Of a DNA stretch of 64,000 bases, positions 41,901-45,764 are shown piece after piece. The position numbers and the translations under genes are program-made. Origin of the DNA: Bugulina stolonifera (Eukaryota; Bryozoa; Gymnolaemata; Cheilostomatida; Bugulidae). Below the pieces are notes generated by a model that was not told the DNA's origin, ran no database searches, and saw only the letters and a program-made list of their open reading frames with translations. Numbering within the stretch: position 1 is the first letter of the stretch; every line of letters begins with the position of its first letter. The stretch is taken from NCBI GenBank assembly GCA_935421135.1, contig OW285192.1:2275501-2339500 (forward strand), written 5' to 3'.

Positions 41901-43708
41901 GTGCTTTTCAGAAAAATAGAGCAAATTTGAAGCAATTCAGGCTTATGAAATGCAGTGTATACCTGTGTAATAACATTAAATATAACCCAGCCTCATACAT
42001 ATATATGCATGTACATGTATACATTGTATCTGTTCACAATTATGACTGAACATAAATCATTCAACTCTAACGACATTTACAAATACAACTACTTACTCCT
42101 TTACAATGATGAAAAACATGCAATGAAATGAAGTAGAGCTAACGAATCTACAAAAAGCAGCTGAAAGCATGTGTTTCTTTCCTACCATAGAGATATTTCT
42201 TATTTCTCCCTATAAGATTGAATGCTTAAGGGAATATATTGACAACAAATAGCCGAATCCAAAAAAGTTTGTTCAATTGAAAACTAATATAATTGTTTAG
42301 ATTTTCAAGGTTTATATTTTTTAACACACCCAGTACATGGACTGTGTATACGGTACCTCTTATACTGTCTATTGAAATAATCTTCAAATTTAGAGTTATC
42401 TCCCTTGACAGGTTTTCAATATCTAAAATGTTACATAACTGCAGTTAAGTACGGTAGTATTTAAAGTTTTCTGATATAAAAATGTTTACCACACTTATTA
42501 TCACCATACCCTTACATATTTTGTAAACCCTGCGAATAGGAAAGTGGAAGGAACTTTAAACACTGATCTGACCATGTTAATAAATTGACTACATTTCGAC
42601 TTTGCAATGCTAAAAGTTGGGACGGCGGGGCCGCACAGCCATATAGAGCACTACGGCCCTGCGCACATGTACATGTATCTATCATGGTTGTGTACATACC
42701 TCTTGCATAACTGACACTTGAATAACAGTCATATCCATTATTATTATTATTGCATGTATGGTAAATGGACATTTCAAAAAAGATAGTTCGAAACACGACG
42801 TTTCACGACCGGACAGTTCTAAACCAGACCAACTTTGGCTGATTGATACCTTCTCATTATGTTGTGTCTGTAGGCTGAGGCCAACTTTGTACATGTAGAC
42901 TGGGGTCTGAGAGCCGATCTTTCACACAGCATAAATAGATTGAATAACTGTTTTATTCCTAAACAGTAATGTTATGTAATTGATAGTACTTTTCCATTAA
43001 TGTATACGATTTATCAGATTTGTACTTTATGTGACTATGAGTCGGTTCTTTTGTTTAGCATTGCGTAACAGAAGGGAATTTAGTATAAACGTACATGTAG
43101 AAAAAGTTTGCCAGTTGTTTGTCATTCACTTGTTCGGCTGCAATAAGGGCACTTTGTTGTACTACATACAGCTGCTAAAGTTCTGTCATACATGAAGTTA
43201 CAAGTGGATTAATAAGCAGTACTTGTTAAATAGGTTCCCTGTGCTCCTTCACGCAACTACACTACACTATGCTATGCTACACCAAGCCACACTATACTAT
43301 ACTATGAGCGGTGCTTCAATTTTTCCGACCTTACTGAATGCCCAACATTCTCAACTACATGTATATTCTCATGGTTATAAGCCATGGTAATTGGCTATCT
43401 CCATAGTTACGTAGTGATACTCAGATTCACACTGTCACATAAACACACTATTGTAATTTTCATTTCAGTTCCTGATCACCCTTGTGTCCATCGCTTACTG
43501 GAAGAGGCTCTTCTGTTTTGCAAGATGCAAAAAACGAATCCTTAAGACCGAGCAAGTAGTTCAACAGGTAGATGACGTGGCTATGATCTACAACTTGGAG
43601 GACAATGTTTCTAATGCCACTACACAAAATGAACAGACGGCCCAAGCTGTTGGCGGAGTTGTCATGGGTGTTGGCGAGGACGACGAGGAGAAGCAGAGAG
43701 TTAAATAG
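14943..43708 (+). CDS. Ig-domain type I membrane receptor (host gene, about 11 exons)
   Basis: Exons: 14943-15003 (ATG, signal peptide ending near VQLLQ), 15241-15405, 15548-15964, 26194-26451 (weak GTTGTT donor, least certain), 28041-28265, 29440-29713, 34493-34670, 37389-37548, 39375-39590, 41140-41216 and 43469-43708 (stop TAG). The phases agree at every junction (1,1,1,1,1,2,0,1,1,0) and the total is exactly 757 codons. Exon 3 encodes a full Ig-like domain ([21 protein letters not shown]); later exons give further Ig-like strands ([24 protein letters not shown]). Exons 10-11 encode one membrane helix around [20 protein letters not shown], then a basic stop-transfer KKR and a short tail with YNL. 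Likely a cell-surface recognition or adhesion receptor; no named family recognised. Polinton-type element E2 sits in intron 3. Confidence 0.75.
16015..16261 (+). repeat. E2 left terminal inverted repeat (truncated)
   Basis: Matches the reverse complement of the inner part of 25022-25602 (for example GACCGATCGTTTGAGGCGGT and GGCCGCGGCCCGCCGC) with few differences. Starts abruptly in a (CCACCA)n tract directly after the host-like CTAACTTAC, indicating loss of the outer third to half. Confidence 0.85.
16262..16507. other. E2 interior between left repeat and array
   Basis: No gene. Contains two direct copies of CTCCACCTATwwTA (near 16446 and 16489) and an AGGAGGAGTC motif like one flanking the E1 array (about 8414). 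On the minus strand CTATATAGG could be a weak TATA element. Confidence 0.4.
16508..17015. repeat. CCGATG repeat array of E2 (10/11-bp units)
   Basis: Roughly 47 head-to-tail units, each CCCCGATGTG (10 bp) or CCCCGATGTTG (11 bp) in mixed order, averaging close to one DNA helical turn. The right end closes with CCCCGATGTGATTCCGAAGC, which is the repeat unit of the E1 array (7840-8395). Five or more frames are open across it purely because of the repeat; they are not genes. A binding platform for an element-encoded or host protein is an inference. Confidence 0.92.
17060..17067 (+). promoter_or_regulatory. TATA-like box after the E2 array, no ORF follows
   Basis: TATATAAG, then GAAGG, about 45 bp beyond the array, the same geometry as the E1 array and the TATA box at 8439. 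Downstream on the plus strand (17068-17330) only very short open frames occur, so it would drive a non-coding or antisense transcript, or be a relic. Confidence 0.4.
17331..17858 (-). CDS. PRO: Adenain-like cysteine protease
   Basis: A 175-residue protein of the adenovirus-type maturation protease family found in Polintons. It has the family's catalytic arrangement: His52 (GEHWISVF), Asp67 (YFDSYG), Gln98 (ECLQEE) and Cys105 (NVCGDYC). It would process virion proteins during particle maturation. The ATG lies only 5 bp after the stop of the major capsid gene, which suggests a shared transcript with reinitiation, or an internal promoter. The frame is intact and of usual length. Confidence 0.9.
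   Translation of the reverse strand: MDTFSISNILSDDKISSSSFRGVMPRDHFLDSFSPSGSFVFNTQASEKSGEHWISVFSNGKEIEYFDSYGLPPSIYPDVGKMLQQWGIPIVWNGECLQEESTNVCGDYCILFCLLRARGWTMEGIITRLSRVEGCVRDHSIRALLQRLYYNKRNNTFPPTTHVNNVMLFSPFHFD
17864..19210 (-). CDS. MCP: Major capsid protein (double jelly-roll, Polinton type)
   Basis: A 448-residue protein with the Polinton major-capsid N-terminal pattern: a [17 protein letters not shown] stretch, then [20 protein letters not shown]. Later features include [23 protein letters not shown] text (about residues 123-140), a [15 protein letters not shown] segment and [16 protein letters not shown]. Metazoan relatives are often annotated as F54H12.2-like proteins. It would assemble the icosahedral shell. 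The frame is intact. A TATA-like element lies about 87 bp upstream. It is followed after 5 bp by the protease, and preceded by the small basic virion protein. Confidence 0.9.
   Translation of the reverse strand: MSVTHRAISLSKVSEDSPDTVDSSFDLFATPPTHTSVLRGEWVPLAPVTDSPDGTIEFNIPPADELYTDLSRSYLHTTVKVSKADGSVLPAEEQLKVVPGDNFMHSLFSSATVQLAGQDVEYEPNYGHRAYVENLLNYGKDAKSTYMKVGSGWMEDEGTGEDYDGIPPEVVEKRKKLIATSKEMSFYGRPRLSMFSQGRLIPPGVCSRLTLQRAIPQMALLAETDNPAGGAKISITKTELWIRRVQANPALQKAQMDVWVVQQESIKLPIDRIKTHFHVIPAGHQSVRVNFDQAGQKPNRVFVGLVNHTAKSGTYKQNPFKFGHNNLSSLELLIDGTPVTRRYEPNFASGKFAREFMNLFTVTNTSDADTGNEISPSKYKSCAALYAFDISGDLCDDNFHLLSNGSLSINLAFANQTQNTLGLFVYKEKDDIIYLNANHEVSMVAGMM
19297..19306 (-). promoter_or_regulatory. 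TATA-like element upstream of MCP
   Basis: AAATATATAA on the minus strand, about 87 bp upstream of the capsid ATG, in the only appreciable gap (about 105 bp) between the late genes. Confidence 0.45.
19316..19741 (-). CDS. Small basic virion protein (adenovirus pX/pVI-like)
   Basis: 141 residues. A central amphipathic/hydrophobic stretch ([20 protein letters not shown], about residues 47-66) continues into [10 protein letters not shown] and [12 protein letters not shown]. The tail is strongly basic ([19 protein letters not shown]). This layout matches the small Polinton protein compared with adenoviral minor core/cement proteins, which may bind DNA and disrupt membranes; function is inferred from pattern and position. 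Its start overlaps the end of the minor capsid gene by 14 bp. An alternative start is the second Met, six codons in. Confidence 0.7.
   Translation of the reverse strand: MERNNMAPRIVPYFPDESGEMYEDYYANQVGEGMSVYRRKPIMTGNGIGSLFSGLARGVLPMLKNGAKTIGKKLLTTGASVLGDVIKGENFKSSAAKRFREAGGDLLGDVEDELREPPAKRARVSQKSTKKKRKGRKTVFD
19728..20474 (-). CDS. mCP: Minor capsid (penton) protein
   Basis: 248 residues with the Polinton minor-capsid signature: N-terminal [20 protein letters not shown], then [21 protein letters not shown] (about residues 33-53), a conserved WEVgL-dIqYP block. A single jelly-roll penton at the particle vertices is the family role. The C-terminus ends [19 protein letters not shown] lies about 40 bp upstream of the ATG. 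The frame is intact. Confidence 0.85.
   Translation of the reverse strand: MAFNVTLTSNVRIGGSDTNTNAHFITKLAKTLKLHSSQWEVGLLDIQYPASWRNVEDGYVVVTNTKDGVERKCEIRSGRYTSMGELLSEINRILINYDLEKVVSFYYDSLRNETFLMLREQEHSVMMSRDVAWVLGFKPDVEYAAEINRSQNPPDINAGFTSLYVYSSVVSPRHVGDSLVPLLRTVPITESERNSTVFFEFSNVQYSLVSNTSTDLIEVDIRRDDGERVSFRSGKVVLTVRFRPRGEK
20511..20516 (-). promoter_or_regulatory. TATA box of the minor capsid gene
   Basis: TATAAA on the minus strand about 40 bp upstream of the ATG at 20474, in a 54-bp gap after the integrase stop. Confidence 0.5.
20529..21599 (-). CDS. INT: Polinton retroviral-type integrase with chromodomain
   Basis: 356 residues. The catalytic core shows Asp77 (QADLVDV), Asp137 (IQTDKGKEF) and Glu172 (ALVERFNRT): a D,D-35-E triad. 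It would catalyse insertion of linear element DNA with 6-bp target duplication. A basic SH3-like region follows ([12 protein letters not shown], about residue 245) and the last about 42 residues form a chromodomain ([13 protein letters not shown], then [15 protein letters not shown]), which could direct insertion to marked chromatin. The start overlaps the stop of the upstream small gene (21592-21594). The frame appears intact. E1 encodes no integrase. Confidence 0.93.
   Translation of the reverse strand: MDDIDEGLRDIYFSPPQPPSFGGKRKLVLASPPGINENDVEKWLRSQDAYTLHRPIRMKFTRRKTFVSGIGEQLQADLVDVRAHKDSNDGVTFLLTCIDAFSRKAWVFPLHSKSGLEVSNALISLFENESFRQIQTDKGKEFLNRRVSEVLKKYGVSHFTSENEIIKAALVERFNRTLRGKIHRLLTYRGDGRYLEDVEDLVQGYNNSFNRSIGMKPIEVDYDNQEEVWVRLNEFSPKRWLKKTRVKYSPGDHVRISMARSSFERGFTPNWSTEIFTIKAVKAHTSPPVYTLEDLNKEGVDGTFYAQELQHVNLPEIFRVEKVIRKRRRRGKEESFVKWSGYPSSFNSWIDSSQFV
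21592..22176 (-). CDS. Polinton small charged protein (KYLL-type)
   Basis: 194 residues. The segment [18 protein letters not shown] near the start matches a recurrent N-terminal pattern of a small conserved Polinton protein; the middle may form a coiled coil ([19 protein letters not shown]) and the rest is highly charged, basic and Ser-rich with KRRSGSRS. Met7 or Met18 are alternative starts. Overlaps the next gene by 17 bp and the integrase by 8 bp, a compact virus-like arrangement. Function unknown; possibly nucleic-acid binding. Confidence 0.65.
   Translation of the reverse strand: MVDKGEMSLKFSKKYLLMDKHTYESMNSRNNKKEGEHLPSLSTNGDLLLAEKSRKDVISNLKNPNTDIYSQLEQHTHKMNKFLKELERSRHPQQELYNTLEGINTRFNEMHTWRQREEEAQERGREKKRDDEKRRSGSRSPLPHPYRRETKPEKSEAGAHWSRKGDNRSPIKTRSRRKLPKKPLLQAIVKKKDG
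22160..22558 (-). CDS. Conserved small Polinton virion protein
   Basis: 132 residues with [20 protein letters not shown] followed by [14 protein letters not shown] and a Gly-rich hydrophobic C-terminus ([17 protein letters not shown]). This (E/C)CxxNvLxGnv ... LxxHrxxl ... GGFL layout is that of a very common small protein in metazoan Polintons, of unknown function and probably a minor structural protein with a membrane-active tail. Lies 32 bp after the ATPase stop and overlaps the following gene. Confidence 0.75.
   Translation of the reverse strand: MDSERAHPSSSMRYINSPKYSPRLRRNALSIYALTKASATIRDSTIAEANKDLILALVECARNVLLGNVHLTTAQLNSLRRHRRAIEDLTNSRTSVRQNKLILQRGGFLGLLLKPLASLLGGVLGGLGGGQR
22591..23249 (-). 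pseudogene. ATP: Packaging ATPase (FtsK/HerA type), broken
   Basis: From an ATG at 23249 the frame encodes the start of a Polinton packaging ATPase up to GPTGSG of the Walker A loop, where the lysine codon is replaced by TAA (23169-23171). Past the stop the same frame continues with the family pattern, including the Walker B-like stretch LIIEDLMG, until a G-run at about 22951-22955. There the homology shifts frame and continues, including [12 protein letters not shown], to a stop at 22591. Length (about 220 codons) is normal. The family pumps DNA into the capsid. Two lesions make this copy non-functional unless they are sequencing errors. Confidence 0.8.
23152..23514 (-). CDS. Small single-pass membrane protein (tentative)
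   Basis: 120 residues with an acidic start, a basic NKRKKF stretch, then one hydrophobic segment ([17 protein letters not shown], about residues 32-48). The 3' end (23152-23249) overlaps the ATPase start in another frame. The membrane helix and clean start favour a real gene; no family recognised. Confidence 0.4.
   Translation of the reverse strand: MADGLLDEVVAISAEEGREQIGERSNKRKKFTFYIIIILFILSCSSLSPSVYTYLSDREPPNGKDKGVLKQGHFLKTNTTLLATQLDQHASTPRNRSSLAESLHSSSLWSNREWINGTTI
23600..24934 (-). CDS. Orphan coiled-coil protein, first gene of E2
   Basis: 444 residues, no recognised family. The N-terminal half (to about residue 200) looks globular ([27 protein letters not shown]). The middle carries an imperfect tandem duplication of about 46 residues ([19 protein letters not shown] and [19 protein letters not shown], each followed by VRETSTGE and MIEE). 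The C-terminus is a long charged coiled coil ([18 protein letters not shown] through [11 protein letters not shown]). A TATAAAAG box lies about 55 bp upstream. By position it could be a virion attachment or scaffold protein, but that is a guess. The ATG at 24934 is the first in frame after the TATA box. Confidence 0.65.
   Translation of the reverse strand: MSFLTKGAAGRYVLLKEVLPKSVWDYMIKSNIEETNSPWMWYWVDRLAHNSLVVELAIYFRTLSLSMNIPFKIGEEKLRKMALCYEDLTGARSRFSSMVETKNASVSSPLLLLRNAELSTWCRVEVEKIIEDRNWDETGVGAEATFNTHFLLYLDNEPGGEGSKNELYHRVLNILKDGARRCRFEDGKEKSRAKRSYNEESIPGLILSRGNMLYAGRLFGELDPSKNGLEVIRSPSPGDARLEVRETSTGETNQVMIEEAEMCDIGELDSSKNGLEEIRSPSPGETRVKVRETSTGENNQIMIEEQTHVETKEEVEICDKREQEIRKIEQELALKKVELAGALGWKEALEMQQRIDARKERRANRITFLEKKLTEERMEKERLMMEIERLQKEEEEEEEKMDSVSIIDHIIPHLANKLDDDDAKAEGEDTKLPQWVPTGESNDE
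24988..24995 (-). promoter_or_regulatory. TATA box at the head of the E2 gene block
   Basis: TATAAAAG on the minus strand, about 55 bp upstream of the ATG at 24934 and just inside the right terminal repeat. Confidence 0.6.
25022..25602 (-). repeat. E2 right terminal inverted repeat (complete)
   Basis: About 580 bp: a GC-rich inner part shared with 16015-16261, a long GGT/GGC microsatellite (25190-25390), and an outer AT-richer part ending GTGCACTGACTTTACTACT. Reading inward, its first 34 bases match the E1 terminus at about 30 positions. The long G-rich open frames here are artefacts. Confidence 0.85.
25603..25815. repeat. 28-bp minisatellite at the E2 target
   Basis: About seven copies of TACATGTATTGCTGCTATAG plus TACTAACT. 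A single diverged copy flanks the left end of E2 (15996-16023), so the element inserted at or in this array, probably at TACATG. Confidence 0.85.
25816..28040. other. Introns of the Ig-domain gene, largely unique
   Basis: Apart from the candidate exon 26194-26451, this is AT-rich unique sequence with no recognisable gene or element. A short open frame at 27018-27227 contains the phrase [18 protein letters not shown] but nothing recognisable. Confidence 0.4.
28266..29369. other. Intron of the Ig-domain gene, nothing recognised
   Basis: AT-rich, with an AGTAGTA-type simple repeat near 28330-28400 and TACATGTA patches. No gene or element seen. Confidence 0.4.
29370..29409 (-). repeat. Solo Polinton end motif
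   Basis: On the minus strand AGTAGTATAGTAAGCGCACA, then TCTCTACAGACATGCACTC, aligns along about 40 bases with the E2 terminus. No partner end was found nearby. It stops 30 bp before exon 6 of the Ig-domain gene. Probably a remnant of an excised or deleted element. Confidence 0.55.
29814..31402. mobile_element. Cut-and-paste DNA transposon with 21-bp inverted ends
   Basis: TCGCTGGCCTAGTTCTCAAACC at the left is mirrored by the right end near 31380-31402 (GTTTGAGAACTAGGCCAGCG). It encloses a transposase-like open frame. The motif TTCTCAAACC also recurs near 29995. Superfamily not assigned and no clear target duplication read. Confidence 0.65.
30342..31031 (+). pseudogene. Transposase C-terminal fragment
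   Basis: 229 residues. [20 protein letters not shown], followed by [20 protein letters not shown], has the DxCxxQNrN ... GHr..qEiDsvHs pattern of a family of DNA-transposon transposases common in invertebrates; D/D/E-type metal-binding residues are plausible in these blocks. It begins directly after an AG acceptor-like site (TTGTAG), so it may be the last exon of a larger gene. The upstream part of the transposase was not found, hence probably defective. Confidence 0.5.
31403..33644. other. Intron with a GC-rich tandem duplication
   Basis: From about 32245 to 32640 two diverged copies of a 210-220-bp GC-rich unit follow each other (CCAACACC...GAGTCG...CACCCCGC; GGCAGCATTGCAACATATA at each end). 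The ending GTTGCAATGCTGCCGG recurs reverse-complemented at about 35220, so it is a dispersed repeat. Open frames over it lack domains. The rest is unique AT-rich sequence. Confidence 0.5.
33645..34308 (+). mobile_element. Solo LTR, 664 bp
   Basis: Starts TGTAATGG and ends CCATTACA, flanked by ATAT on both sides. Contains ACTATATAAAGGGC (TATA) and CAATAAAGAC (polyadenylation) in LTR order. A second related copy lies at 39654-40346. No internal retroelement genes are attached. Confidence 0.75.
34847..34928. mobile_element. 82-bp palindrome bounded by Polinton ends
   Basis: Two inverted arms of about 37 bp (TTAGTCAGTGCAGATCTGCT... and its complement ...CTGCACTGACTCTACTACT) around a short spacer. 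The outer about 22 bp of each arm are those of E1, including GCAGATCTGC. No clear target duplication. It is too small to code and would be either a miniature element mobilised by a Polinton integrase or a fold-back junction of two element ends. Confidence 0.7.
34929..37388. other. Intron with decayed retroelement sequence
   Basis: From about 35215 there is an LTR-like stretch (TGTTGCAATGCTGCC ... TATATAAAG near 35363 ... TTCAATAAAG near 35420), followed to about 36730 by remnants resembling a gag region with many frame changes (for example a short frame 35987-36247). A 70-bp perfect hairpin (ACCACAGGAACTTTGC arms) lies at about 36885-36957. Confidence 0.4.
36885..36957. repeat. Hairpin-forming palindrome
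   Basis: Arms ACCACAGGAACTTTGC...ACTTGCTAATTTATCA and their complement meet at TCATGA; only a few central-arm mismatches. Probably a MITE relic. Confidence 0.6.
37549..38756. other. Intron of the Ig-domain gene, nothing recognised
   Basis: AT-rich unique sequence; from about 38480 to 38720 rich in ACAATGCAACACAA-type simple repeats. No gene seen. Confidence 0.4.
38757..39233. repeat. 12-bp minisatellite (CACCTACATGTG)
   Basis: About 39 nearly perfect copies of CACCTACATGTG with one interruption (TGATTTG near 38888). It lies in the intron just before exon 9 of the Ig-domain gene. All three plus-strand frames are open because 12 is divisible by three; they are not genes. Confidence 0.95.
39654..40346 (+). 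mobile_element. Solo LTR, 693 bp
   Basis: Related to 33645-34308 (shared GACCAACCTCTCAGAAT, ATATTCATTTTGTACATGAA, TATATAAAGCACACTG). Starts TGTAGTGG, ends CATTACA, flanked by ATAT on both sides. Contains TATA and an AATAAGG variant of the poly(A) signal. Confidence 0.72.
40347..41139. other. Intron of the Ig-domain gene, nothing recognised
   Basis: Unique sequence; another LTR-like TTCAATAAAGACACATCTAC at about 40650-40670 may be a third, decayed LTR fragment. Confidence 0.35.
41781..42661. mobile_element. Non-autonomous DNA element with CAGGGCCGTAG ends
   Basis: Left end CAGGGCCGTAGCGC and right end GCACTACGGCCCTG are inverted repeats; the 881-bp interior has no transposase. Flanks CATACATG and CGCACATG could be a diverged 8-bp duplication, which would suit the hAT superfamily. 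Confidence 0.65.
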
Positions 43709-44859
43709 AATAAGCTGAAATCTACTGCTGTTGGATAGGAGACATCTTCGGCAGTAGAGAAAATAAGGAAAACAACTGAATTTCTAACATTTTGAACATG
43801 CTGAATTAAAGTAACTATGAAAGTCTATAGCTATTACTTGTGTATTGTTCAGACAGGGAAGATACTATAAATCTATTTTAATTAATTAGCTGTTATAGCA
43901 ACAAAGAAAGAAAGAAAATAAAAGGCAGATGAATTATAGAGGCTGTAATGCATAATAAGTTGTTTAAAGTAGTACAAGATTCAAAATATAGGTATTTTAG
44001 TTAGTAAGTTCATATTTTGGGCTTCAAAATGATATGCAACTTGACTTGGTTGAACATGTACAAATGGCTGTAATTGAACCCCAAAAATCGTTGAAATATA
44101 GTGATTTTGTAAAAGCTCAGGAAATTTTGCCAGGAATTTCCAACTATTCATTGATGTCACTTGTCTGTTCAGTATGAAAGAGCATTCGCATAGTTGAACA
44201 AAGAAACAAAGACAACCAATGAGAGAGTGTTAGTTATAAATAGGTCAATTGTTACCATTGTTACTGTGGGAATAATGCTGTTTACAATTATAGTTTAGTT
44301 TATTGTACTAGTGCACATGACTAGTTGACCTATTAAAACCAATTGTAAGCAAGCCCATGTTCATTGACAAATTTCAGCAAATCATCGGGACAAAAGTAGA
44401 ATCCCCTTTACACATCAGTAGTTGAAGAATTAAGCTATGTACATGTTGCATGAATACTAAATATAGACCGGTGATTCATAGTAATTTGCATTAGAACAAT
44501 CAGTGTTTGCGCGGCTCATAGAACTAGTAGTCAACGTGCCGCTTGATCGCACTAGTGATAACCTGAACAAGTGACGTCACTTATTCACCTATTGTTGAAC
44601 AGCTGAGCATTTTTGGCAATATATAAACTTTACAGTCTGATTACACTGAAGTAAATAAAGTAAATATAGTCAATTTGCATATCATCTTGAAGCTAAAAGT
44701 GTTACCTAACTGACTAGAATGGTCAAATCCTCAAAAATTGAATACTTTAATTGGTTAAATACAATGTATAGTGATGTGTAGCAATTCTAGTGTTGCAAAA
44801 ATGCAACTCCTATAATACATGTACAACGCTATGTAATCCAACCTCTTTATAGTGGTGTT
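43709..44859. other. Spacer after the Ig-domain gene
   Basis: 3' untranslated and intergenic sequence with possible poly(A) signals (AATTAAAG near 43804, AAATAAAAG near 43916). The two genes converge here, and the missing last exon of the FBXW7-like gene should be in this region, but I did not find it. Confidence 0.4.
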
Positions 44860-45265
44860 TACTATGGTGTAGATAACTCTGCACAGTGTAATATCGAGTA
44901 TATACTGTACAGTGTAGTATAGAGTGTATACAGTACAGTGTAATATAGAGTATATACGGTACTGTGTAATATAGAGTATATATAGCACTGTGTAATATAG
45001 AGTATAATATATAGTACTGTGTAGTAACGAGTATATATAGTACTGTGTAATATCGAGTATATACAGTACTATGTAATATAGAGTATATACAGTACTATGT
45101 AATATCGAGTATATACAGTACTGTGTAATATAGAGTATATACAGTACTGTGTAATATAGCGTACATACAGTACTGTGTAATATAGAGTATATACAGTACT
45201 GTGTAATATAGAGTATATACAGTACTGTGTAATATAGAGTATATATTATAGTACTGTGTAATATT
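44860..45265. repeat. 26-bp minisatellite
   Basis: About 15 copies of a unit near AGTACTGTGTAATATAGAGT plus ATATAC. No coding signal. Confidence 0.85.
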
Positions 45266-45519
45266 GTAATGTTTTGCGGTTGTGTAGTGTAATGTCCTGA
45301 CCATTACAATATGGAGTATAATATACACTATACAGTGCTGTGCAATATTGTAGTGTTTTGCTGTGTAGGGTTACGTACGAGTGCCGATGTAGGCACGGGT
45401 ACGGGAAGCGCTTGGAAGTTGGTAGTGGACGACTAAGGTAGCTTCCACACATTACATAAAGAGTGAACAGTTAGTTAAGCTCTACGATTGTTGATAAAGA
45501 CGTAGGTCAAGGCTGAGAC

Positions 45520-45764
45520 TCATGGAAGTGTCCAGGGTCCACTCCACTCCTCTGGAGTGTACAGTGTACACTCCAGAGGAGTGTACATTGTACACTGTAC
45601 ACGTATATAGCATACAATCATATTAGTATACTGTATAAGGCACACACTGTACATGTATATAGCATACAATCATATTAGTATACTGTATAAGGCACACACT
45701 GTACATGTGTATATAGCATACAATCATATTAGTACACTTTATAAGGCACACACTTGTCACTCAC
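45520..45764. repeat. Palindrome and 51-bp repeats at the WD exon donor
   Basis: A perfect palindrome (CACTCCTCTGGAGTGTAC arms, about 45544-45582) is followed by three copies of a 51-bp unit (GTATATAGCATACAATCATA ... AAGGCACACACT). On the minus strand the last copy begins about 10 nt after the splice donor of the FBXW7-like exon ending at 45765. Confidence 0.8.
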
